Assembly (NCBI GenBank): GCA_016713275.1
Contig: JADJPL010000022.1
Coordinates: forward strand, 1 to 64,000
Reading direction: 5' to 3'
From: Haliscomenobacter sp.
GTDB lineage: Bacteria > Bacteroidota > Bacteroidia > Chitinophagales > Saprospiraceae
DNA length: 64,000 nt
The notes beneath the pieces are model-generated. The model was not told the DNA's origin. It ran no database searches and saw nothing but the letters and a program-made list of their open reading frames with translations. Below, one piece after another: positions 29,676 through 36,832 of the stretch. The position numbers and the translations under genes were made by a program. Position 1 is the stretch's first letter; every line of letters starts with the position of its first letter.

Positions 29676-29985
29676 GTTTCCTTTTGTTTTAGGGAAATTA
29701 TTCCCCATTTTAAAGCGTCCCCGAAAAAGTCCGGTCCCTGTCCGGGCTACCCTCCGAAAATGGACAGGCAAAAATAAATAAACTTTAATTTGCACCAAAG
29801 AAAACCGCTTTTCAATCCAAAACGAAAAGCCTTTGGCGGTTTGCTGTGCCACTTGTCGAGGCCCGGCGCTTCAAAATGGAGTCCGTGTTGTCCCCAAACC
29901 GTGCTTTTGCCTAACCACTAATGCCCGGAGGAAAGAAAGCCCCATAACAAGACAGTGCGGCTTCCAAACCGGAGATCAGGCCCCG

Positions 29986-30675
29986 CTAATCGCGAATAAA
30001 CGGATAGTCCTCCTGGGTGTAATTGTCGGTGTAGAGTTCGGAAGCGGGCGGATAAGGAGAAGCTTCGGCAAACTGCACCGAATCTTCAATTTCCATCCGG
30101 ATGCGTTCTTTAATCGCCTGGATTTCTTCGGCAGAAGCCATTCCAAGCTCGAGAATTTTTTCTTCCGTCGTTTTAAGCGGGTCGCGGTCCTGATACGACT
30201 GTACTTCCTCTTTGGTGCGGTATTTGGCCGGGTCAGAAACCGAGTGGCCTTTGTACCGGTACGTCCTGATTTCAAGGAAATACGGGCCAGCTCCGGATCG
30301 GATATGCGCTGCGGCTTTGGAAATAGCCTCATGCACGGATTCGGGCGACATGCCGTCCACCGCTTCACTAGGCATATCGTAAGCGTAGCCCAACTTGAAC
30401 AAATCGGTGATATTGCTGGTACGCTGAACGGAAGTCCCCATGGCGTAGCCGTTGTTTTCGACGATGAACAGCACGGGGAGTCTCCAGGTCATGGCCATAT
30501 TGAAGGACTCGTGCAACGCCACCTGGCGCGCAGCGCCGTCCCCAAACATGGTGACGCACAGGTTATCGGTCCCTCTATACTTTTCAGCAAAAGCGATGCC
30601 GGTGCCAATGGGGATTTGCGCGCCCACAATCCCGTTGCCGCCAAAATAGTTGTTGGGGGCAGAGAAAAAGTGCAT
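29986..30675 (-). CDS. pdhA: Pyruvate dehydrogenase E1 alpha subunit, C-terminal part (frame-broken)
   Basis: 229 residues that continue the protein begun at 31022. They hold the thiamine-diphosphate motif beginning GDGAARQ and ending ENN (GDG-x(25-27)-NN), then YAMGTSVQRTSN and the phosphorylation-loop area YRYKGHSVSDPAKYR. The protein forms the E1 heterotetramer with a beta subunit and decarboxylates pyruvate into the PDH complex. The frame joins the first part at GKGG/SMHFF through a run of five G where six are needed (about 30672). The E1 beta gene is not adjacent. Confidence 0.92.
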   Translation of the reverse strand: MHFFSAPNNYFGGNGIVGAQIPIGTGIAFAEKYRGTDNLCVTMFGDGAARQVALHESFNMAMTWRLPVLFIVENNGYAMGTSVQRTSNITDLFKLGYAYDMPSEAVDGMSPESVHEAISKAAAHIRSGAGPYFLEIRTYRYKGHSVSDPAKYRTKEEVQSYQDRDPLKTTEEKILELGMASAEEIQAIKERIRMEIEDSVQFAEASPYPPASELYTDNYTQEDYPFIRD

Positions 30676-31022
30676 GGACCCCCTTTCCCTTTTACGATAC
30701 CGGTGAATTTACCGAATAACTCGGCCATGGCTTCCCGCGGAGTGACCCCGCGGCCAAGCGCAATTCCGTGCTGCCGGTAGGCCGTCACGATACAATCTTC
30801 TTTGGTTATGGCCGACTCGATGCCGGCGGCCACGGCTTCCTGGCCTATATACACATGGCAAAATCCCCGGATCTTTTGCTGCCCGTACATTTGCAGGGCT
30901 TTTTCCTCAAAGCGCCGGATGCGCAGCATCAGTTCGTACCAGAACAAATATTGTTCTTTGCTGTATTCCGCTTTTTTACCTTGTTGTTTTGCCATTTTTT
31001 TCTTTTCGACAACAGAATTCAT
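30663..31022 (-). CDS. pdhA: Pyruvate dehydrogenase E1 alpha subunit, N-terminal part (frame-broken)
   Basis: About 118 residues of the E1 alpha N-terminus: LFWYELMLRIRRFEEKALQM, then GFCHVYIGQEAVAAGIES and AYRQHGIALGRGV, the canonical opening of the family, up to FGKFTGIVKGKGG where the frame is lost. In the written frame it continues as out-of-frame sequence to 30489. The start could be the ATG at 31022 or the in-frame Met at 30995, nearer the conserved region. The gene is divergent from recF. Confidence 0.88.
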
Positions 31023-31166
31023 AGAGCCGTTTATTTATTCGGGAAATCGCTAGCTTAGCGCATTGAACCCGGCAAAGATAAGGGAAAAGAAAACATTCCC
31101 TCCCTGTTTTTCCGGAAATATGAACAGCCTGCGCCGCTAAATGTTCGCCTCAGCGGGCCAGCAAGA

Positions 31167-32297
31167 ATGGAGATCATGTTTTTGAACCGTTTGCTTTTGA
31201 CCCACTTTAAAAATTATGACTTCCAGGATATTGCCTTATCCCCGGGGTTCAACTGCTTCTTTGGCCATAATGGAATGGGCAAAACCAATCTGCTGGACGC
31301 CGTCTACTTCCTTTGCATGACCAAAAGCCATTTTGGCCTCCCGGATTCGGCAGTGATCCAATGGGAAAGCGCGTTTATGCGCCTGGAAGGGCATTTTTCC
31401 GTTCAGGGGAAAGCGGAAAAAATCGTGGCCAAAATAGCGCCAAAAAAAATAAAAACCCTGGAACGCCAGGGGGCCCCCTACGAGCGCTTATCCGATCATA
31501 TCGGGCTGTTGCCCATCGTCTTCATCGCTCCCGACGATACGGAATTGCTGACGGAAGGCAGCGAAACCCGGCGCCGGTTCATGGATAACACCCTGAGCCA
31601 GCTCAACCCGGTCTACCTTAGGGAACTCTTGCTGTATAACCGCGTCCTGCTGCAACGCAATACCTTACTCCGCCAAATGGCGGACCGCGCCAAATCGGAT
31701 ACCGCCCTGCTCGACGTGTATTCCGAACAACTCCTCCAGCCGGGCCAGTACGTCTTCGAGCAGCGCAAGGCGTTCTCTGCCCAATTTTCGGAAATCTTTC
31801 TCCACTTTTACCGGATCATCAGCAAAGAAGCCGAAACGGCAGGGATCCGCTACCAATCGGCTTTATCCGACCATGCGCTGGATTGGCTGCTGCGGCAAAA
31901 CCTGGACAAAGACCTGGCGTTGCAGCGCACCTCTGCGGGAATCCACCGGGATGATCTGGAGTGCCTGATCGAGGGCGCGCCGGTGAAACGATTTGCTTCC
32001 CAGGGGCAACGCAAATCGTACCTGATTGCCCTCAAACTGGCGCAATACGAACTCCTGAGAACGGCAAAAGGCGTCTCCCCCATCCTTTTGCTGGACGATC
32101 TGTTCGACAAACTCGACCCCCAGCGCACCGCCCAACTTCTGGATTTATTGGGCGGCGAATCCTTTGGACAGATTTTCATCACCGATACCCAGGCGGCAAG
32201 GGTAAGCGCGCTTCTCCCTTCGCTTGGCAAGCCCTACCGCTTGTTTGAAGTACAAAAGGGAGGCATTCAACTAACCGCTGAATCCGCCTCCAATTGA
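31167..32297 (+). CDS. recF: DNA replication and repair protein RecF
   Basis: 376 residues; an SMC-like ATPase that helps load RecA at single-strand gaps. Walker A GHNGMGKTNLLDAVYF near residue 33, the FIAPDD segment, the ABC signature area SQGQRKSYLIALKLAQ and Walker B PILLLDDLFDKLD are all in place. A second in-frame ATG at 31176 (MFLNRLLLTHFKNYD) is an equally plausible start. In many Bacteroidota recF is followed by a DUF721 gene; here a serine hydrolase lies between the two. Confidence 0.95.
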   Translation: MEIMFLNRLLLTHFKNYDFQDIALSPGFNCFFGHNGMGKTNLLDAVYFLCMTKSHFGLPDSAVIQWESAFMRLEGHFSVQGKAEKIVAKIAPKKIKTLERQGAPYERLSDHIGLLPIVFIAPDDTELLTEGSETRRRFMDNTLSQLNPVYLRELLLYNRVLLQRNTLLRQMADRAKSDTALLDVYSEQLLQPGQYVFEQRKAFSAQFSEIFLHFYRIISKEAETAGIRYQSALSDHALDWLLRQNLDKDLALQRTSAGIHRDDLECLIEGAPVKRFASQGQRKSYLIALKLAQYELLRTAKGVSPILLLDDLFDKLDPQRTAQLLDLLGGESFGQIFITDTQAARVSALLPSLGKPYRLFEVQKGGIQLTAESASN

Positions 32298-32356
32298 AAA
32301 GGCCGGTCTTGCGTTATCCAGGTATTGCGTATATTTAATGCCTAATCTGTTCCGCT

Positions 32357-33433
32357 ATGTACAAACCCTTGCTCCTTCTCCTGTGGCTGCTGCCTGCTTG
32401 CGCGCCCGCCCAGAGCAATCTGGCCCAGAAAATCGATCAGGTCGAACGGAACCTGCTTCCCAAAATAAAAATCGCCGGCGACCCGGCGAATACGTATACG
32501 ATCCAGGAACGAATGGCGCATTACCAGGTTCCCGGAGTCAGTATCGCCGTCCTCAACAACGGCCAAATCGAATGGGCTAAAGGGTACGGATTTACAGGCC
32601 AGGACAGCCTGCGCCGCATCACCCCGAAAACGCTTTTCCAGGCGGCTTCCATCAGCAAAACCCGTTGCAGCCCTGGCTGCGCTTTTTTGCTCGTGGAGGA
32701 AGGAAAAATCGGACTCGATCAGGACGTGAATACCTACCTCAAAACCTGGAAAGTACCCGAAAACGCGTTCACGGAGAAAGAAAAAGTAACGCTCCGAAGG
32801 CTCCTGACCCACACCGCCGGGCTTACCGTCCACGGATTCCGGGGGTATGCGCTGGGGGAAAAAATCCCCACTTCCAGGCAAATATTGAACGGAGAACCGC
32901 CCGCCAATTCGGCAAAAATTTTCCCTGACACGTTTCCGGGCGCCATTTGGCGCTACTCCGGAGGCGGGTACACCGTCATGCAGCAATTGGTGGCGGATGT
33001 CAGCGGGATCCCGTTTCCCGAATTCATGGAGGCTAGGGTACTGAAGAAAATAGGCATGAAGAACAGCGCTTACTACCAGCCGCTTCCTTTTCTTTTGCGA
33101 AGCCGTGCGAGTCTTGGTCACCGATCTGACGGAAAGAAGGTGACGGGAGACTGGCACACCTACCCGGAGATGGCGGCGGCGGGTTTATGGACCACCCCTA
33201 CCGACTTGCTGAAGTATGCTATGGCCGTCCAGAACATGGGGGGCGACAACCCCAAAGGCCTCCTGTCGAAAGAAACCGCCGGTAAAATGCTTTCCAAAGA
33301 CAAAAGCAACTGGGGCCTTGGACCTTCTCTGTCCGGCGAAGGAAAGGACCTCTTGTTTTCCCATGGCGGGTCGAACGAAGGGTTTAAATGCGCCTTTTTG
33401 CTTTTGCATACAAAGGGCAAGGCGTTGCGGTGA
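32357..33433 (+). CDS. Serine hydrolase, class C beta-lactamase/penicillin-binding-like (frame-broken)
   Basis: 358 residues, exported (MYKPLLLLLWLLPACAPAQS; the Cys could be lipidated). Motifs of the AmpC/EstB family: the nucleophile QAASISK (SxxK), a YSGGGYTVMQQL block in the position of Y-x-N, and SHGGSNEGFK for the late H-x-G. Right after SISK the reading TRCSPGCAFLL becomes the expected P-V-A-A-L type sequence if one A is removed and one T added, so a compensating pair of indels sits at 32660-32700. The true frame shifts again near 33410 into the next piece. Substrate unknown; a peptidase, esterase or beta-lactamase role is possible. Confidence 0.8.
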   Translation: MYKPLLLLLWLLPACAPAQSNLAQKIDQVERNLLPKIKIAGDPANTYTIQERMAHYQVPGVSIAVLNNGQIEWAKGYGFTGQDSLRRITPKTLFQAASISKTRCSPGCAFLLVEEGKIGLDQDVNTYLKTWKVPENAFTEKEKVTLRRLLTHTAGLTVHGFRGYALGEKIPTSRQILNGEPPANSAKIFPDTFPGAIWRYSGGGYTVMQQLVADVSGIPFPEFMEARVLKKIGMKNSAYYQPLPFLLRSRASLGHRSDGKKVTGDWHTYPEMAAAGLWTTPTDLLKYAMAVQNMGGDNPKGLLSKETAGKMLSKDKSNWGLGPSLSGEGKDLLFSHGGSNEGFKCAFLLLHTKGKALR

Positions 33434-33795
33434 TGACCAACGGGGATGGCGGGTCCGCTCTGGTGGAAGAAATTTTCCGAAGCGTCTCCCGGGTATATGG
33501 CTGGAATACGCACTCCCAGGAAGAAAAAACCCTTTTGCCCCTTTCCTCCGATTCCCTGTTGGTCTACGAAGGCAGGTACCGGTTAAACGACGACATGTAT
33601 GCCGACGTAAAGATAGAAGGTAAGCTCCTGGCCCTCCAACCCAGCTGGGACCCGGAAAAAGTGCTCCTGTATCCGGAAAAGAAAGACTTGTTTTTCTCCA
33701 TGACCATTCCGGGGCCATTTATCTTTCTCCGGGACCCCAACAACCGCATTATGGGGATGTTTAACCGGGGGACTCAACTTAAAAAAGAGCCTTAG
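33388..33795 (+). CDS. Serine hydrolase, C-terminal part
   Basis: Continuation of the serine hydrolase after a frame break near 33410: GQGVAVMTNGDGGSALVEEI is the usual end of the catalytic domain, followed by an extra ~100-residue beta-rich domain (YEGRYRLNDDMYADVKIEGK, FIFLRDPNNRIMGM) of the kind appended to secreted family members. It ends 9 nt before the DUF721 gene. The first few codons of this frame (MRLFAFAY) overlap the upstream frame and are probably not used. Confidence 0.75.
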   Translation: MRLFAFAYKGQGVAVMTNGDGGSALVEEIFRSVSRVYGWNTHSQEEKTLLPLSSDSLLVYEGRYRLNDDMYADVKIEGKLLALQPSWDPEKVLLYPEKKDLFFSMTIPGPFIFLRDPNNRIMGMFNRGTQLKKEP

Positions 33796-33804
33796 CCTTC
33801 CAAA

Positions 33805-34095
33805 ATGAAAAAAGAATCGGAACGCCCTATAAAAGACGTCCTCCTGGAACTGATGCGGATGTACCGGCTCAAACAGGGGAATAACGAATGGCGGATCAAG
33901 GAAGCATGGCCGCGGCTTTTTGGCGAAATGATCCACCGCCACACCAAAGACCTCCGGCTGAGCCGCCGGACCTTGTACGTGCGGGTCGATTCCGCCCCCC
34001 TCCGGCAAGAGCTGTTTATGGCGAAGGAAAAAATCCGGAAAACCATCAACGAAGAACTCCAGGAAAACTTCCTGGAAGAGGTCGTCATCCGGTAA
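33805..34095 (+). CDS. DUF721 domain protein (DciA-like)
   Basis: 96 residues. RPIKDVLLELMRMYRLKQG, then VDSAPLRQELFMAKEKIR match the DUF721 family; in some bacteria its members (DciA) load the replicative helicase onto DNA. Family assignment is firm; the helicase-loader role is known for other lineages and only inferred here. Its place just downstream of the recF region fits a replication role. No membrane or signal sequence. Confidence 0.82.
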   Translation: MKKESERPIKDVLLELMRMYRLKQGNNEWRIKEAWPRLFGEMIHRHTKDLRLSRRTLYVRVDSAPLRQELFMAKEKIRKTINEELQENFLEEVVIR

Positions 34096-34109
34096 CCCCA
34101 TCACAACGC

Positions 34110-34136
34110 CCTACGCCTCAACGCCTCAACGCCCTG
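34110..34136. repeat. Short tandem repeat between convergent genes
   Basis: CTCAACGC is repeated with an 8-bp period, with flanking partial copies, in the 43-nt gap between the DUF721 gene and the subtilase. Confidence 0.45.
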
Positions 34137-34138
34137 TT

Positions 34139-35803
34139 CTACGGCGTCACCCGGTCTCCGGCTGGATTCAAGTCGGAGGAAGCAATAACCCGTTTTTGTC
34201 CGTTTTTGCTTTTCCCCGGAGTTTTAGCAGCCAGTTCAAATGCACGCTGGGCATTGACGATCCCGCCGCTGACCGAAAGCGTAGAAAACGGCACCAGGTC
34301 TTCACCTCCCGGCTGAAGCACCTGAATGTCCTGAGGGATTGCGGATTGAATCAAAATTTCCTTTACCTGTACGGCCGATAGGTCGGGAAAATAGGAACGC
34401 AGCAGGGCGGCGACACCGCTCACGACCGGGGCGGAAAAGCTCGTCCCCTGATTGTTGCCATATTCGCTTCCGGGAGTGGTGGAGTAGATTTCGGTGCCCG
34501 GGGCAAACACGTCGACGATCTCGGCGCTGTAATTGGAAAAGCCAGCGGCCAACGATTCGCCTCCTTCCCAGTGGGTAGCGCCCACTTCAATCCAGTTGGG
34601 AGCAAAACGAGGTCCAAAAAGGCCTTTTTTATCGAAACGGTCATTGGGGAAGTTGTTTTCGTAATCGTTCTCTTTTCCGTCATTACCAGCGGCATGGACC
34701 AGCAGAACGTCTTTTTTCATCGCGTACCGGATGGCCTGGTTTACGACCTCTTTATTGGGTGAATAGCCTTTTCCAAAGCTCATGTTGATCACTTTGGCGC
34801 CGTTATCCACGGCATAGCGAATCGCATTGGCCACGTCTTTATCGCGTTCGTCCCCATCGGGCACCGTGCGGACCGACATGATCCGGACATTGTCCGCAAT
34901 GCCATCCATGCCGATTCCATTGCCTCTGGCCGCAGCAATAATACCCGCAATGTGGGTTCCGTGAGCGGCATCCGGACCGATCACATCGTCATTGCCATAA
35001 GACCGCTCGGTCAGGTCGGCATAGTTGTCGCCAACTACTTTCCGGGGGTCAAAATCAGGGTTAAATTGGTAGTTGTACTTGGAATCGAAATAATCGTACT
35101 CCTCGTTAAACTGCTTTTCAAACTCCTGAAACGTCGATCCTTCCTCCATCTGGGCTACCAGAACCGCAGCAATTTGTTTCAACCGCAAGTCGGAACTGCG
35201 AAAATTTTTCAGGTCCTGGACCGTGATGTTGGGTTTGCCAATGGCTTTTTTCAGCTCGCCAATAGCCATTTTGACAATCTGGTACAGATTGAAATTTTCT
35301 TCCGCGCTGGCGCGTCCTTCTTCCACTTCCGGTTTGATCTTCTCGTAGAAAGCATAGTCCGCTTTGTCTTTGCCGGAGAGCCTGGATGCATCGACTCCTT
35401 CAAAACGCGCTTTGTATTGAGCGTAGAGCCTGGTCACTTCCAGATTATCCCGGTGGACGTTTTCGCCTTTGGCATTTCCGAGAAAGTTCCAGCCGTGGAT
35501 ATCGTCCACATAGCCGTTATTGTCGTCGTCCTTTCCATTTCCGGGAATTTCCCCCGGGTTAACCCACATGACCGGTTTGAGGTCTTCGTGCTGGGCATCC
35601 ACGCCGGAGTCCAGGACGGCAACCGTTACCGGCTGGCCTTTTTTGTTGGCGGGCAGGCGCTTGTACAAGGATTCGACCCCTGCTCCTGGAAAGCCGGAAG
35701 AAGGATCGAGGAGAAACCAGTTTGACGGAGGCGCGCTCTGCGAAAAACCGGTCAGGGTAAACGCTAAAGAAAAAAGAAAGGCAGAAACAAACTTGCGATT
35801 CAT
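34139..35803 (-). CDS. Exported subtilisin-like serine protease (S8 family)
   Basis: 554 residues from the ATG at 35803, which starts a clear signal peptide (MNRKFVSAFLFSLAFTLTGF...SQ). The catalytic triad is in canonical blocks: Asp in VAVLDSGVDAQHEDL, His in AAHGTHIAGIIAA and Ser in QGTSFSAPVVSGVAALL. Between Asp and His lies an unusually long helical insertion of about 160 residues (around residues 90-255, rich in Lys, Glu and Gln), typical of the Bacteroidota branch of these enzymes. There is no type IX secretion C-terminal domain, so it probably acts in the periplasm or as an unanchored exoenzyme. Confidence 0.92.
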   Translation of the reverse strand: MNRKFVSAFLFSLAFTLTGFSQSAPPSNWFLLDPSSGFPGAGVESLYKRLPANKKGQPVTVAVLDSGVDAQHEDLKPVMWVNPGEIPGNGKDDDNNGYVDDIHGWNFLGNAKGENVHRDNLEVTRLYAQYKARFEGVDASRLSGKDKADYAFYEKIKPEVEEGRASAEENFNLYQIVKMAIGELKKAIGKPNITVQDLKNFRSSDLRLKQIAAVLVAQMEEGSTFQEFEKQFNEEYDYFDSKYNYQFNPDFDPRKVVGDNYADLTERSYGNDDVIGPDAAHGTHIAGIIAAARGNGIGMDGIADNVRIMSVRTVPDGDERDKDVANAIRYAVDNGAKVINMSFGKGYSPNKEVVNQAIRYAMKKDVLLVHAAGNDGKENDYENNFPNDRFDKKGLFGPRFAPNWIEVGATHWEGGESLAAGFSNYSAEIVDVFAPGTEIYSTTPGSEYGNNQGTSFSAPVVSGVAALLRSYFPDLSAVQVKEILIQSAIPQDIQVLQPGGEDLVPFSTLSVSGGIVNAQRAFELAAKTPGKSKNGQKRVIASSDLNPAGDRVTP

Positions 35804-35950
35804 TCGAACAAACAGTTTAAGCGTGATCAATTGGGGCAGCCCCAGGGAAAGTTAGATTCAAATGAAAGAAAGAACGAAAAAACCGGGCTTAGGGTTGCTC
35901 CCATAGGATAAACTTCTTTTTCGGTGCGACAACGGCTGCAATTTGCCATA

Positions 35951-35970
35951 CCAAACGTCCAAAGTCTAAT
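35951..35970 (-). repeat. Two heptamer units upstream of the methyltransferase gene
   Basis: Read on the minus strand: AGACTTT then GGACGTT. These are the same 7-bp units that form the longer arrays at 40.3, 56.3 and 62.9 kb. Confidence 0.4.
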
Positions 35971-35995
35971 ATCTTCGTAAACGCAAAACGGGAAT

Positions 35996-36832
35996 ATGAA
36001 ACGTTGGACTTTTTACGCGCAATTTCTTGGCAGGTTCTTACGCTTTTACCGGAAAGCCGTCACCCCTTTCGACATCCACTCCCCTTTTGTTGCAGATTTC
36101 GTGCAGGCGGTGCTTTGGGACCGGCGTTTTTTTTATGCCTTTCAGGATATCGAAGCCCTCCGTCAAAGTCTTTTGCGCAACCCCTACCCTATTCAGATTA
36201 CCGATCACGGCGCTGGTTCGCAGGCAGACGGCAGGAAATGGAGGCCTGTTAGCAGCATAGCCCGGTATGGCGCCGTTTCGCCCCAAACAGGCCGTCAGCT
36301 TTTCCGAATGGTCCAGCGGTACCGCCCGGAAACCGTGCTCGAACTTGGCACTTCCCTGGGTATCTCAGCCCTTTATCTTCGGGCAGCCAGCGCCAAAGCC
36401 GGCTTGATAACCCTGGAAGGATGCCCGGAAACGGCCTCCCAGGCGCGCGCCAATTTTTTAACCGTAGGAAACCCTCCCATTGAGCTTCGCGTGGGGATGT
36501 TTTCCGAAACCCTGGGACAAGCATTGAAGGATCTGAAAACACTGGATTTCCTCTACCTGGATGGCGATCACCGCGCAGGAGCGTCGCTGGAATATGTAGG
36601 CGCCTGCATGGAAAAACGCAGGGACCAAAGCGTTTTCGTGCTCGCTGACATCCATTGGTCGGCCGAAATGGAAACCACCTGGGAAACGATACGCAGCATG
36701 CCCGAGGTGACGCTTTCCATCGACCTGTTCTGGATAGGCATCCTGTTCTTTGACCCTTCCATGCAAGTCAAACAGCACTACCAACTGGTCCCCTGGGCCG
36801 GCAAGCCCTGGCGTTTAGGCATTTTCCGCTGA
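35996..36832 (+). CDS. Class I SAM-dependent methyltransferase
   Basis: 278 residues. The SAM-binding motif I is ETVLELGTSLGISALYL (about residues 114-130), with ITLEGCPETASQARAN as the acidic motif II and FLYLDGDHRAGASLEY as the post-II/III block, as in O-methyltransferases of the class I fold. The N-terminal ~100 residues are a helical cap (VTPFDIHSPFVADFV is a conserved entry in Bacteroidota members). Substrate unknown. The 3' end overlaps that of the convergent AAA+ gene by 18 nt. Confidence 0.8.
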   Translation: MKRWTFYAQFLGRFLRFYRKAVTPFDIHSPFVADFVQAVLWDRRFFYAFQDIEALRQSLLRNPYPIQITDHGAGSQADGRKWRPVSSIARYGAVSPQTGRQLFRMVQRYRPETVLELGTSLGISALYLRAASAKAGLITLEGCPETASQARANFLTVGNPPIELRVGMFSETLGQALKDLKTLDFLYLDGDHRAGASLEYVGACMEKRRDQSVFVLADIHWSAEMETTWETIRSMPEVTLSIDLFWIGILFFDPSMQVKQHYQLVPWAGKPWRLGIFR

